Positions 1 through 8,341 are shown, counted from the first letter of the stretch. The stretch: 64,000 nt of DNA from Acinetobacter zhairuonensis (GCF_022601715.1 NZ_JAKVIM010000009.1:1-64000); one strand, 5' to 3'. Notes: generated from the letters alone by a model not told the origin. Made by a program: numbers and translations.

Positions 1-30
1 TACCCATGTGAGAGTAAGTCATCGCCAGCT
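1..30 (+). rRNA. rrf: 5S ribosomal RNA, 3' end only
   Basis: The first ~30 bases match the conserved 3' end of gammaproteobacterial 5S rRNA (CCCATGTGAGAGTA, then CATCGCCAG). A strong terminator starts 14 bases later, as expected at the end of an rRNA operon. The rest of the gene, and presumably 16S-23S, lie left of the window. The exact 3' end is approximate. Confidence 0.85.
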
Positions 31-43
31 CATTAATTCTAAA

Positions 44-78
44 AACACCCCCTTCTACTAAGAAGGGGGTGTTTTTTA
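44..78 (+). terminator. rRNA operon terminator
   Basis: A perfect 13-bp stem (44-56 with 61-73) has a 4-base loop and is followed by a run of six T. It is placed directly after the 5S rRNA end. Confidence 0.92.
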
Positions 79-206
79 TTGCCTATCAAAAAATCCCCAC
101 GCTTCACTCTCGTTTAAAGACGTAATGATGCTAAGAAAACATTAAAAGAGATAAGTGAGAAAAGATAAAACTATTTTGTAATCCATTATTCTTGTGAGTC
201 TTTTAT

Positions 207-882
207 GACATTCAAGATGCTCGTACTCCTAGAATTACTTCAATTGCTAATTGAACAACAAATCAAACACATTCTTTTTCAATTCATAAAATAGCTGAGC
301 AAAAGAAAATAAAATTTGAAATGATTGCTGACACTTATAATGATTTAGAAATAGGGATGCTAAAAGAATTTTTTGAGTATTTAGAAGCCCATTGAGTAAA
401 TAATTATATTCATTGGAATATGAGAAATATTAATTTTGGATTTCAAGCTATTGAACACCGTTATAAAGTATTAGGTGGGAAGCTTTATATCGTAGAAGAC
501 GATAGAAAAATAGATTTGGCTAAATTATTGATAAATATATAATATTTAATATTTATCTCATGGTAAACATGGGTGGTTACATACGATTTGTCAAATTAAC
601 TCTATTAAGGCTAAAGATATGCTAAACGGTAAAGAGGAGGTTTTAGCATCTCAAAATCAAGAATATATAAAACTTCATCCATCTACTTTGCGATAAGTAG
701 ATATCATGTCTAACTTACTTGAGAGGACTTTAGATGGTTCTCTGAAAACTGAAGCTAATTGAATGGATAAAAATGGTATCCATCCTATAGTTTTAATAGA
801 ATTAGCTAAAGAACATTGGGTTGTAACGTTAATTTTAGGTTCTATAACATTTGCTGGAACAATAAAAACATTATTTTTTTAA
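207..882 (+). pseudogene. Decayed gene for an uncharacterised ~220-residue protein
   Basis: Coherent protein sequence can be read across this stretch although no intact ORF remains. Frame 3 (207-542) reads DIQDARTPRITSIAN, then FSIHKIAEQKKIKFEMIADT and IHWNMRNINFGFQAIEHRYK. After a frameshift near 543-567, frame 1 (568-882) continues with HGWLHTICQINSIKAKDMLN, NLLERTLDGSLKTEAN and a hydrophobic C-terminus, HWVVTLILGSITFAGTI. In-frame stops are TGA at 252 and 393, TAA at 694 and TGA at 760. At 760 a Trp codon would fit the context (TGG to TGA). The text resembles a family of uncharacterised bacterial proteins I cannot name, with a probable C-terminal membrane helix. No function is proposed. 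The multiple lesions argue for genuine decay, not a sequencing error. Confidence 0.7.
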
Positions 883-925
883 TTACAGTGTGATTCTTAA
901 AACTTGAGCTACTTATTTGTGACTT

Positions 926-1111
926 AAATCTTTCTCCTCATTTCCTGAGCTGGTCTATTTAGCATCTCTTGTTGATGTTGAATAAGTTGAGCAATTATTA
1001 TTAGAGCATGCGGATCTAAACCAAGCTGATGATGAAGGTTATAGCATGTTGGAGTGTGCGGCTGAGGGCGATGATTTGGCAACAATGAAGTTATTTGATA
1101 AATGGGACTAA
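926..1111 (+). pseudogene. Ankyrin-repeat protein fragment
   Basis: Frame 2 reads FPELVYLASLVDVE, a TAA stop, then VEQLLLEHADLNQADDEGYS and MLECAAEGDDLATMKLFDKW before a final TAA at 1109. The LLLEHADLNQADDEGYSMLECAAEG part fits an ankyrin repeat (G-A-D-N-x-x-D-x-x-G-x-T-x-L-x-x-A-A), which normally mediates protein-protein contacts. The internal stop and the missing N-terminus show that only the tail of a longer gene remains. It lies next to another decayed gene, so the whole 200-1111 interval looks like an eroding insertion between the rRNA operon and the roadblock cluster. Confidence 0.6.
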
Positions 1112-1220
1112 CTCCTAACAAGGACAACTGACTGCACTATAGTAAGCATAAAAGGCAGCATATATTAATGTGGTTTTAAATTTTAAATGTCTTTAATAAT
1201 CTGCAAAAATTACTAATACA

Positions 1221-1252
1221 AAGAAGCCCTATCATTTAGATGAGGCTTCTTT
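1221..1252 (-). terminator. Terminator of the roadblock/GTPase operon
   Basis: AAGAAGCC (1221-1228) pairs with GGCTTCTT (1244-1251), and an inner TCAT/ATGA pairing extends the stem. It lies 32 bases beyond the stop of the last minus-strand gene. The T-rich tail on the minus strand is short. Confidence 0.6.
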
Positions 1253-1283
1253 AAATTCAGCTTTTAATTCTCTTTAACATATA

Positions 1284-1691
1284 TCAGAAATTAGAAATGC
1301 GGCTACTGGCTGTCTTGAGCGAGTAGAGTAGCTGACCAAGTAAAACATCTTTCTCAGTTAAGGTCACAATAATCAATGGGTGTTTACTTGAAGGAATCGA
1401 GGTGAGGATGGCTTTACCATTATCTGCATCTAAAGTGATGGACTGACAGCCTTCTAAGTGAATTTCATTCATAAATGCTGCAACCATTGCCAAGATTGAA
1501 CTGCTGACTGCTGCAAGTTTAGTGCTATTATAACTATCCTTTTTATGCACGTGCTCTAATTCAAAACCATCTGTGCTACAGAGCATGACGTAATTAACAC
1601 CACGAACATTCATGAGCAGGTCTTGCATTTCCTCTTTGGCAAATTGAATTAACTCTTTGGGTGCGGTGCGGCTTTGCTCTAAAGTAAACAT
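1284..1691 (-). CDS. Roadblock/LC7 domain protein (second of two)
   Basis: This 135-residue protein has the roadblock/LC7 (MglB-like) fold signature. A helix is followed by GVNYVMLCSTDGFELEHV, then a long helix STKLAAVSSSILAMVAAF and the strand pattern GKAILTSIPSSKHPLIIVTL. Roadblock proteins form dimers that act on small Ras-like GTPases as activating or scaffolding partners; that is family knowledge. The GTPase gene lies 18 bases upstream in the same operon, so it is the likely partner. An AAAGG Shine-Dalgarno precedes the ATG. It differs clearly from the other roadblock protein at 3322-3681, so the two may form a heterodimer (inference). Confidence 0.85.
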   Translation of the reverse strand: MFTLEQSRTAPKELIQFAKEEMQDLLMNVRGVNYVMLCSTDGFELEHVHKKDSYNSTKLAAVSSSILAMVAAFMNEIHLEGCQSITLDADNGKAILTSIPSSKHPLIIVTLTEKDVLLGQLLYSLKTASSRISNF

Positions 1692-1709
1692 ATAAAACCT
1701 TTATGATGG

Positions 1710-2258
1710 TTAATTGGCAATATTGGAGTTAACTTCAATTGAAGTAATGAGTGCTTCTAACAACAGCAAAACATCATCTTTTTTACGTGCATCAATAAAG
1801 AACAGTGGGGCAAATAATTCATGCTGCAACAACCAGTCTTTATAAATACCAGTAGATTTTGCGGACTCCGAGATCAGATCAGTATGTGTAATCCCAATGG
1901 CAATGTTGTCGGTGAAGTTCTGAAAGCTCTCCAAGTAGCTTTCTAGTTCTTGAATAGGATGATCGGAATGATGATCAATTAAGATGACAGCGCCAATCGC
2001 CCCTTTGGTAATCGCTGACCAAATAAAGTCAAAACGACTTTGTCCTGGGGTCCCATAGAGTCCAATGGTGACATTATCCTCTATAGTGATTTCGCCATAA
2101 TCAATACCAACAGTTGTCTCCATCTTACTATGGCGTTCTGAGTCGGTGTTAAATGCTTCTGTATGTAGTACTGGAATTTCTGATAATGATTTTATGGCTT
2201 CAGTTTTACCAGCTCCCATACCCCCTGCAAATACAATTTTAAACCGTTGTAAAATCAT
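1710..2258 (-). CDS. Small Ras/MglA-like GTPase (COG2229 type)
   Basis: This is a 182-residue single-domain P-loop GTPase. G1 is GGMGAGKT near residues 12-19, and the switch I region is TTVGIDYG. G3 is the atypical YGTPGQSRFDF, where the usual Asp of DxxG is replaced. G4 is the atypical THTD in place of NKxD. The GTPGQ form is typical of the bacterial predicted-GTPase family COG2229, which occurs with roadblock proteins, for example in actinobacterial conservons. Those systems regulate polarity, motility or signalling. It starts 9 bases after the stop of the 321-residue protein and is followed by a roadblock gene. Nucleotide specificity is uncertain because of the unusual G4. Confidence 0.82.
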   Translation of the reverse strand: MILQRFKIVFAGGMGAGKTEAIKSLSEIPVLHTEAFNTDSERHSKMETTVGIDYGEITIEDNVTIGLYGTPGQSRFDFIWSAITKGAIGAVILIDHHSDHPIQELESYLESFQNFTDNIAIGITHTDLISESAKSTGIYKDWLLQHELFAPLFFIDARKKDDVLLLLEALITSIEVNSNIAN

Positions 2259-2267
2259 AATATTTTC

Positions 2268-3233
2268 CTATATCCCCAATTTTTTTCTTAATTTTCCAAA
2301 GAAACTTTTAATCAATCCTGTATCTTCGGTCGCTGCTGGAGCTTCTGGTGGATTAAAGTGCTTATCCCAAATATTGATTTTGGAAATATTATTGGTCGCA
2401 ATATTCGCAGCAATAAATCGCTGCACTGTTTCTAATGGAATGTTGAGTTGAGTGGCTATTTTTGAAACTTTCCCTCCTTGAATAAAGCAGCTTGAAAGTT
2501 GGAAGATAATCTTTCGATCTGCATCAAGCGGAGGTTTTGGCCACATATGTATTTTGAAATGCCCATCTTCAGGTGCCATTTCTTTTAAGAATAATGGGGA
2601 ATCCCAAAAAAATTGCCAGAGCCAGTCACTGAGAATATAGGCTTGTTTGCGTGATACTTTCATAAAGCTACTGGTACTGGCAATGTCATAGTCAAAACCT
2701 GAATCAGTAAAAGCTTGTTCTCTTTCAGTGTTTAACCATGCAATATTGTTTTGCACATCAATAATGGCAATCGTGCCGAGGGTATCAAACAAATGGAGTT
2801 TGGAATGACGCTCTTTGTCGAGCATCTTGTTAAAGTATTCGAGTTTATAGGGTGTTTTCTTTGGGTTCACTTCAAAGAATTGTTCATGATGTTCTGTAAT
2901 ATTGGCGTTCAGCAGATGCTGTAATATCCAGTCAGAAAAACTCTGAGGATTAACGATAGGTAGAGATAAAGTGTTTTCCTTTATTAAATTTTCATTGGCT
3001 GTATTTTTTGTGATTTTAAGCCAAGGAAAGTTTCGGCTTTGGATAATTTTTTGAATGCCGTCAGTGTCGTAGAAATTTTCATGGATGAATAAGCAGTCAA
3101 TGGTGGGATCAGCTGCTGTACTCCATTTAATTTCATACTGTTGTGGAATGAGATTACGTAGCTGGGTTTTAAGCTCCTCTGAATGATGAATACTTAAGCC
3201 AGTTATCGCAATATTAAGATATTGCTCAGTCAT
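2268..3233 (-). CDS. Uncharacterised protein of the roadblock/GTPase cluster, C-terminal HTH-like region
   Basis: I do not recognise this 321-residue protein by name. There is no signal peptide or membrane segment. The N-terminal half (about 1-110) is an alpha/beta region. The middle contains LFDTLGTIAIIDVQNNIAWLN, which resembles a small sensor or PAS-like strand pattern. Around residues 235-290, FQLSSCFIQGGKVSKIATQL, then PLETVQRFIAAN looks like a winged helix or helix-turn-helix. The tail is basic (KSFFGKLRKKLGI). It sits between two roadblock genes and directly before the GTPase gene, so it is probably an effector or adaptor of the same module. That role is inferred from context only. Confidence 0.65.
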   Translation of the reverse strand: MTEQYLNIAITGLSIHHSEELKTQLRNLIPQQYEIKWSTAADPTIDCLFIHENFYDTDGIQKIIQSRNFPWLKITKNTANENLIKENTLSLPIVNPQSFSDWILQHLLNANITEHHEQFFEVNPKKTPYKLEYFNKMLDKERHSKLHLFDTLGTIAIIDVQNNIAWLNTEREQAFTDSGFDYDIASTSSFMKVSRKQAYILSDWLWQFFWDSPLFLKEMAPEDGHFKIHMWPKPPLDADRKIIFQLSSCFIQGGKVSKIATQLNIPLETVQRFIAANIATNNISKINIWDKHFNPPEAPAATEDTGLIKSFFGKLRKKLGI

Positions 3234-3321
3234 ACTATCTCTACACGTCTTACAAGTTAAAAATCATAAATCAGGCCAGGTTCCCCCTTGGCTAGATAAA
3301 CCAGTCAAAGGGGAGGGTCAA

Positions 3322-3681
3322 TTATGCAAAATCTAACCCTTTTTCATAGCTTTTCAGTTCATGACGCGCCATGGCTAAATTCGCCTTTGAACGTTCTAGA
3401 ACAAGATACAAGAACAGTTTTTCATTCCCTTCCAGTGGACGGATCAAATGGTACTGCTTACCCAGAGTGATCAATATGTCTTCAATGCTGTCATTCAAAT
3501 TCAGGGCATTTGCCACTCGACGTTTTGAACGCACAACCTCTGTATTGCCTGCAGCAGCCAACTCAAGGTCAATATCTCCTCCACCTTGTGTTGCCAATGC
3601 TAAACCGCTTTCTCCATCAACTAATGCTGCTGCATGGAAACCATCGATATTCGATAATGCCTCTAATGATACTCTAGCCAT
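3322..3681 (-). CDS. Roadblock/LC7 domain protein (first of two)
   Basis: This 119-residue protein is a compact roadblock/LC7 domain. [20 protein letters not shown] is followed by a helix with [17 protein letters not shown] and the strands [16 protein letters not shown] and [10 protein letters not shown]. The pattern of a short glycine turn after the first strand and a helix beginning near the T/N is characteristic. It is the first gene of the minus-strand cluster, 88 bases before the next gene. It has an AAGAGAA Shine-Dalgarno. Roadblock dimers usually control a cognate small GTPase, here the product of 1710-2258. Confidence 0.85.
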   Translation of the reverse strand: MARVSLEALSNIDGFHAAALVDGESGLALATQGGGDIDLELAAAGNTEVVRSKRRVANALNLNDSIEDILITLGKQYHLIRPLEGNEKLFLYLVLERSKANLAMARHELKSYEKGLDFA

Positions 3682-4065
3682 ATTGATTCTCTTATGTTTT
3701 TTTAAAATTTTGATTGTTTTAACTTGGTATCAAGTCAATTTGATTATATGAATGGCTGCAAAATATTATCAATCTAAATTATTTTTGCTGTTAAAGTGAG
3801 GGGACAGTTTTTGTAAAAATCAGATGGTTTCACTCAACTTTAATGTGACCCTATTCTCGTATTGAAGATGGAAATATGAATAAGCATATAAATCTGATGG
3901 TCAGAATCTGAGGGTAAGGAAAATGTAACATTGTGTAAATTTTATCGTGTAATCAAAATTAAACTGTGTGTAAATTAGAATTGTTGATGAATATTTGAGC
4001 GTTAATTCTTATTTTTAGGTAGAAATGAAGATGATTGCGAGTGAATCATCTTCATGTATTAGGGA
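3682..4065. other. Intergenic region upstream of the roadblock cluster
   Basis: This AT-rich gap of 384 bases contains no ORF with coding character. It must hold the minus-strand promoter for the roadblock cluster, but I see no convincing -35/-10 pair. Near its right end is a perfect inverted repeat, listed separately. Confidence 0.5.
4025..4055 (-). terminator. Perfect 12-bp inverted repeat after the tail-anchored protein gene
   Basis: ATGAAGATGATT (4025-4036) and AATCATCTTCAT (4044-4055) are separated by 7 bases. It lies 10 bases after the stop of the minus-strand gene ending at 4066, the position of a terminator. The following T tract on the minus strand (TTTCT) is weak. Confidence 0.6.
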
Positions 4066-4719
4066 TTAAGCAAACATTTGGGTCGCTGCTGAATAAAGTA
4101 CCCATAGAATTGCCAAAGCCACCACTGGCTCTAAAACTTTTGCCCAAGTCGGCACTGCTGTTTTTTCAACTTCAGCTACTTGTTCATGGTGTTCTACTGC
4201 ATTTTGATGAACCATTTGATTAAACTCCTTCATAGTCTCCTCTAATGATATCTCTTCTTCAGGGATCGGTTTAGAGCCTTTGAGTTCTGTTAGTTCATTT
4301 GTTGACCAGATCCAGTCCTCAGCTTGTCCAGATAAATGTTCAACTTGACCTGTGATCAATTCACGTAAGCCTTTGATGCCATAATTACCTGTATCATCCA
4401 ATTGTTTAAGCTCTGCCAATTGTAGAGACAATACCTCAGTCATGGTGTGTTCAAATTCAGGCTTGGTCAGTTTAGAGTGATTTTGGTCAGACGTTGTGAG
4501 GTGGCGCGCAATATCGACTACATAGAGTTGATCTTGCGATTGAATTTCTTGGTAGAGTTTATTTTCATCGGTACGCCATAAGGTGATTAGCTTACCCAGA
4601 CTCAGCGTGTTGATTTCAAGCAAATGAGATTTACGCTCACTTGGATCATACTGATTCAGAAGCTCAGGCTTTTGAATGTGAATTTGCTCTGCAAAATATT
4701 GTACTAAGTCAAAAGCCAT
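4066..4719 (-). CDS. Uncharacterised tail-anchored membrane protein
   Basis: This 217-residue protein has no recognisable catalytic motif. It is acidic and mainly helical, with many Glu, Gln and Leu. A single hydrophobic segment, VLEPVVALAILWVLYSAA, lies at the extreme C-terminus (about residues 195-214). There is no N-terminal signal, so the predicted topology is a cytoplasmic domain anchored by its tail in the inner membrane. It begins 17 bases after the stop of sspB and is probably cotranscribed with sspA-sspB. Its function is unknown. Confidence 0.7.
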   Translation of the reverse strand: MAFDLVQYFAEQIHIQKPELLNQYDPSERKSHLLEINTLSLGKLITLWRTDENKLYQEIQSQDQLYVVDIARHLTTSDQNHSKLTKPEFEHTMTEVLSLQLAELKQLDDTGNYGIKGLRELITGQVEHLSGQAEDWIWSTNELTELKGSKPIPEEEISLEETMKEFNQMVHQNAVEHHEQVAEVEKTAVPTWAKVLEPVVALAILWVLYSAATQMFA

Positions 4720-4736
4720 TATTACTTCCTCTTGTT

Positions 4737-5165
4737 CTAGTCTAATAACCTCAAGCTTGGCTTTTTCTTGGGTTGTTCTTCGTTTTGTTCAGGTTCAGAT
4801 TTTAAATCATCTTGCTGAATTTGAATATTTTCATATTCATTCGGGTCAAAAAATAAGCCTTGCCCATTTTCACGTGCATAGATGCCTAATACTGCATATA
4901 GTGGCACATAAATATCACGAGATACACCACCAAAACGTGCAGAGAAGGTAATCGCATCGTTACTCATATGCAGCTGGTGGACCGCATGCGGCACTATATT
5001 CAATACAATCTGACCATCTTGAATGAATTGTTCAGGCACCCGAGTATTTGGCTGAGTTGCATCGACCAGTAAATAAGGGGTTAAGTTGTTATCACAGATC
5101 CATTCATAAATGGCACGTGCCAAATAAGGGCGTGTTGGGCTTAATTTAATTTCCTGTTCAGACAT
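4737..5165 (-). CDS. sspB: ClpXP protease specificity-enhancing factor SspB
   Basis: SspB is a cytoplasmic adaptor that binds ssrA-tagged peptides and delivers them to ClpXP. This 142-residue protein has the conserved start TRPYLARAIYEWICDNNLTP and the core LNIVPHAVHQLHMSNDAITF followed by FSARFGGVSRDIYVPL. An acidic, flexible linker leads to the C-terminal ClpX-tethering tail KKKPSLRLLD, whose LRLLD-like end resembles that of E. coli SspB. It lies 14 bases downstream of sspA in the conserved sspAB operon. Confidence 0.95.
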   Translation of the reverse strand: MSEQEIKLSPTRPYLARAIYEWICDNNLTPYLLVDATQPNTRVPEQFIQDGQIVLNIVPHAVHQLHMSNDAITFSARFGGVSRDIYVPLYAVLGIYARENGQGLFFDPNEYENIQIQQDDLKSEPEQNEEQPKKKPSLRLLD

Positions 5166-5179
5166 TATCCATTACTCGG

Positions 5180-5830
5180 TTATATCGATAAAAATTTGCT
5201 ATAGCGATTTTTTTCCTGCAGGGTCAGGGATTTGATGAATGCAGGACGTTGGAAGATACGTTGGCAATACAACAAGATCGGACGGCACAACTTATGGGGT
5301 AGCTCGATACCCATAGAATCTAACCGTAAGAAAATTGGTGCCAACATACAATCTAAAATTGTAAAGTTATCCGACATAAAATACGGATAGTGCTGGAAGA
5401 GAGGGGTCAAAGAGATCAGGGTATCTCTGAGTTTTTTCTGAGCTTTATGCTGTTCATTCTTATTTAGGGTATCGGGATGGCGCAGCATAATATCGGCAAG
5501 TTTGAGCCAGTCTTGTTCAAAGCGCCAGATATATTGGCGCTGTTCTGCACGCGGTGCAGGTGCATCGGCATAGAGTTTATTTTGACGGTAGCGATCGTCT
5601 AAATATTCAGAAATAATATTGGTATTGAATAATTTTAGATCATTTTCGATCAACATTGGAAGCTGATGATAGGGATTTAAGCTCGCAAGATCCTCATCCT
5701 CATAATCAAGCAAGATCAGATTAAATTTGATTTGTTTTTCGGCAAGGACGTAACGAATCCAATGGGAACGGAAGTCATCTGCATGACTATAGAGGGTAAT
5801 TCCTTGGAGTGGCGTATTTTCGACAGACAT
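5180..5830 (-). CDS. sspA: Stringent starvation protein A (GST-fold transcription factor)
   Basis: SspA is an RNA-polymerase-associated protein with a glutathione-S-transferase fold that lacks GST activity and acts during starvation and acid stress. The 216-residue protein has the N-terminal thioredoxin-like domain (ITLYSHADDFRSHWIRYVLA, then NPYHQLPMLIENDLKLFNTN). A helical C-terminal domain contains YFMSDNFTILDCMLAPIFLR. The order rplM-rpsI-sspA-sspB is conserved in gammaproteobacteria and supports the call. A terminator between rpsI and sspA suggests partly independent transcription. Confidence 0.93.
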   Translation of the reverse strand: MSVENTPLQGITLYSHADDFRSHWIRYVLAEKQIKFNLILLDYEDEDLASLNPYHQLPMLIENDLKLFNTNIISEYLDDRYRQNKLYADAPAPRAEQRQYIWRFEQDWLKLADIMLRHPDTLNKNEQHKAQKKLRDTLISLTPLFQHYPYFMSDNFTILDCMLAPIFLRLDSMGIELPHKLCRPILLYCQRIFQRPAFIKSLTLQEKNRYSKFLSI

Positions 5831-5975
5831 AATCCCACAAAGCCGAGTGAATAATTAGAAAATGAGCGTGTTATAAGCGCAAGTTATTTGGCTTAGAAGT
5901 GATGATAACATTTTTGTTGTGTAGCAAGCGATGGAAACTATGTAGTTGTCATCGATTATAAATACTACGCCAATA

Positions 5976-6004
5976 AAAAAGCCTTGGATAAACCAAGGCT
6001 TTTT
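5976..6004 (-). terminator. Terminator of rplM-rpsI
   Basis: A 12-bp stem AAAAAGCCTTGG (5976-5987) / CCAAGGCTTTTT (5993-6004) has a 5-base loop. It lies 20 bases after the rpsI stop. The U tract is present in both directions. Confidence 0.9.
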
Positions 6005-6023
6005 GTCCGATTCGGTAAACGAA

Positions 6024-6410
6024 TTAACGTTTAGAGAATTGAGGACGTTTACGAGCTTTACGTAAACCAAGTTTCTTACGTTCAACTTCACGAGCATCAC
6101 GAGTAACGAAACCAGCTTGACGAAGAGCAGGTTTTAAAGTTTCGTCAGCAGCGATCAGTGCACGAGTAATACCGTGACGGATTGCGCCAGCTTGACCACC
6201 GATACCACCACCAGCAACAGTGATGTAAAGGTCATATTTCTCAGTAGCTTCAAGAAGCTCTAAAGGTTGACGAACAACCATACGAGCAGTTTCACGACCG
6301 AAATATTGCTCAAGAGTACGATTGTTGATTACGAGTTTGCCAGTACCAGCAGATAGGAAAACACGTGCAGTTGCGGTCTTACGGCGACCTGTACCATAAT
6401 TAGTAGCCAT
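6024..6410 (-). CDS. rpsI: 30S ribosomal protein S9
   Basis: S9 is a small-subunit ribosomal protein whose C-terminal tail reaches the P-site tRNA. The 128-residue sequence has the family signature [14 protein letters not shown], the central [19 protein letters not shown] and the basic C-terminus [13 protein letters not shown] ending in the invariant KR. It follows rplM by 13 bases in the universal L13-S9 operon. Confidence 0.98.
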   Translation of the reverse strand: MATNYGTGRRKTATARVFLSAGTGKLVINNRTLEQYFGRETARMVVRQPLELLEATEKYDLYITVAGGGIGGQAGAIRHGITRALIAADETLKPALRQAGFVTRDAREVERKKLGLRKARKRPQFSKR

Positions 6411-6423
6411 GTGCTGTTATCCC

Positions 6424-6852
6424 TTAGATGTCCAAAACTTGTGGCTGTTGAGCAGCGTGTGGATGCTCAGTACCTGCATACACTTTCATTTTCTTGATCA
6501 TTGCATAACCAAGAGGACCTTTTGGTAACATACCTTTAACAGCTTTTTCTAAAACTGCTTCTGGTTTGTGAGCGATTAACTTTTCAAAGTTAGTCTCACG
6601 GATACCACCAGGGAAGCCAGTGTGGCGATAGTATTTTTTATCAAGTGCTTTTTTACCAGTCACTTGAATTTCTTCAGCATTGATAACAACGATGTAGTCG
6701 CCAGTGTCAACGTGAGGAGTATAAGAAGTCTTGTGCTTACCGCGTAAACGACGAGCGATTTCAGTCGCAAGGCGACCTAAAGTTTTGCCAGAAGCGTCAA
6801 CAACGTACCAGTCGTGTTGAACTTCAGCAGGCTTAGCGCTGAGAGTTTTCAT
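6424..6852 (-). CDS. rplM: 50S ribosomal protein L13
   Basis: L13 is an early-assembling 50S protein. The 142-residue sequence shows the standard motifs [39 protein letters not shown] and [20 protein letters not shown]. It is the first gene of the rplM-rpsI operon. It is preceded by a ~110-base leader with a promoter (-10 at 6971) and a perfect hairpin near the start codon. In E. coli the equivalent leader is bound by L13 for autogenous control; whether the hairpin here does the same is inference. Confidence 0.98.
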   Translation of the reverse strand: MKTLSAKPAEVQHDWYVVDASGKTLGRLATEIARRLRGKHKTSYTPHVDTGDYIVVINAEEIQVTGKKALDKKYYRHTGFPGGIRETNFEKLIAHKPEAVLEKAVKGMLPKGPLGYAMIKKMKVYAGTEHPHAAQQPQVLDI

Positions 6853-6876
6853 TTAAACCACTACCTATTATAGTTG

Positions 6877-6902
6877 GTTTGGACTATGGAATCTGTCCAA
6901 AC
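6877..6902 (-). promoter_or_regulatory. Hairpin in the rplM leader, candidate L13 operator
   Basis: GTTTGGAC (6877-6884) and GTCCAAAC (6895-6902) form a perfect 8-bp stem with a 10-base loop. It lies 25 bases upstream of the rplM ATG and inside the predicted 5' UTR. It lacks a T tract, so it is not a terminator. Its position fits translational autoregulation by L13, known in E. coli. Confidence 0.5.
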
Positions 6903-6970
6903 AAAAGGAGACGCGATTCTAAACGAAGTCGCCCAGAATCACAAATGAAAATATGAATTTCAAGCGCTGT

Positions 6971-6999
6971 ATTATAGAGGAAGTGTTTATTTTTGACCA
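6971..6999 (-). promoter_or_regulatory. Probable rplM-rpsI promoter
   Basis: Read on the minus strand, TGGTCA (6994-6999) and a consensus TATAAT (6971-6976) are separated by 17 bases. Transcription would start near 6964, about 110 bases before the rplM ATG. Confidence 0.6.
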
Positions 7000-7375
7000 G
7001 TGTTTTCTCAGTAATTCGATCATTTTCTTGTATTTATGTAGACATTCAATCAAAGAAAAATGAATTGATTTAAAAATAATAAAAACAGATGGATATGTTA
7101 TCTCTTTTATAGAGATTGCTTCGTGTAATTTCCGCAATGAGTGATGCAGATCAGCATTTATCGCTCAGTAAACCTTGTTTCTATCCATCCAGTCCGTTTT
7201 TTACATAAATTTTAAGTGTGAGATTTGTTGGATTTTAGGCTTTCAAAAGGATAGTCACAATCAAATCAATGTGATCTGCAACAGGAATTACCTGAATAAA
7301 TAGAAGAAGTAACGGTATTCCAGTTATAAATTCAGTAAAATACCCTTATTCAAAATAATGTGGTTTAGGTGAATC
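7000..7375. other. Intergenic region between rplM and pdxA
   Basis: The rplM and pdxA genes diverge here. A 72-codon minus-strand ORF (6919-7137) overlaps the rplM promoter and is low-complexity, so I do not accept it. An AGGTGA Shine-Dalgarno lies just before the pdxA ATG. I see no convincing pdxA promoter and no RNA element. Confidence 0.5.
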
Positions 7376-8341
7376 ATGCTTCCGCTATATGTCACAAGTG
7401 GTGAACCAGCTGGAATTGGTCCAGATATCTGTTTAAGTCTGGCAAACCGTGTGGATGAACGCCCTATTGTTGTTCTGGCGGATCTGAACTTACTGCAGCA
7501 ACGTGCAGTCCTGTTAAAGCTAGAAGTGGAGTTGATTGCTTATACAGGGCAAGCGCAATCCTCTGCTTTAGGGCAACTCTTTGTTGAACATGTCGCCCTA
7601 CATGAGCCTGTGATAGACGGTGTGTTGAATCCGAATAATTCTGCTTATGTGCTCGAACAGTTAAGACGCTCAGCAGATTATGCCATGTCGGGTCAAAGTG
7701 TCGGGGTGGCGACTGCACCAGTACAAAAGTCAGTGATTAATGATGCAGGTATTGCGTTCAGTGGACATACTGAATATTACCAAGAGTTTGCGGGTGTCGA
7801 GCGGGTCGTGATGATGCTGGCGACTAAAACCTTGCGAGTGGCTTTGGCAACTACACATCTACCTTTGAGAGCAGTCGCTGATGCGATTACGGCTCAACGC
7901 TTGCATCAAGTGATTGATATTCTGCTGCATGATTTAAAGACTAAATTTAAGATCAGTCAGCCGAAGGTACTGGTCTGTGGTTTAAACCCGCATGCAGGCG
8001 AGGGCGGTTATTTGGGAATGGAAGAAATTGAGGTGATAAATCCTGTACTGGAAAGCTATCGTGCTCAAGGGATTAATCTGAGTTTAAGCCTACCTGCCGA
8101 TACCTTATTTACCCCAGAAAACCTAAAAGATGCCGATGCGGTTTTAGCGATGTATCACGATCAAGGCTTACCTGTGTTAAAATCACAAGGCTTTGGTGAA
8201 GCCATCAATATTACTTTGGGCTTACCTTTTATTCGTACTTCTGTAGATCATGGCACAGCACTCTCCCTTGCAGGCACAGGGCTTGCAAAAAGCTCAAGCT
8301 TACATGTTGCTGTGGACTTGGCGCTAGATTTAGCGCGTTAA
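7376..8341 (+). CDS. pdxA: 4-hydroxythreonine-4-phosphate dehydrogenase
   Basis: PdxA oxidises 4-phosphohydroxy-L-threonine in the DXP-dependent pyridoxal phosphate pathway and is a cytoplasmic, metal-dependent dimer. The 321-residue protein has the family start TSGEPAGIGPDICLSLA, the substrate-binding FSGHTEYYQEFAG, and the metal-binding His regions in LATTHLPLRAV, GLNPHAGEGGYLG and AMYHDQGLPVLK. It ends with LPFIRTSVDHGTA. It is followed 27 bases later by rsmA and then apaH, an arrangement common in gammaproteobacteria (pdxA-rsmA-apaH). Confidence 0.96.
   Translation: MLPLYVTSGEPAGIGPDICLSLANRVDERPIVVLADLNLLQQRAVLLKLEVELIAYTGQAQSSALGQLFVEHVALHEPVIDGVLNPNNSAYVLEQLRRSADYAMSGQSVGVATAPVQKSVINDAGIAFSGHTEYYQEFAGVERVVMMLATKTLRVALATTHLPLRAVADAITAQRLHQVIDILLHDLKTKFKISQPKVLVCGLNPHAGEGGYLGMEEIEVINPVLESYRAQGINLSLSLPADTLFTPENLKDADAVLAMYHDQGLPVLKSQGFGEAINITLGLPFIRTSVDHGTALSLAGTGLAKSSSLHVAVDLALDLAR

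Noticed and set aside
6919..7137. 72-codon minus-strand ORF upstream of rplM
   Set aside because: It overlaps the rplM promoter, has low-complexity Ile/Lys/Phe-rich sequence and shows no ribosome-binding site.
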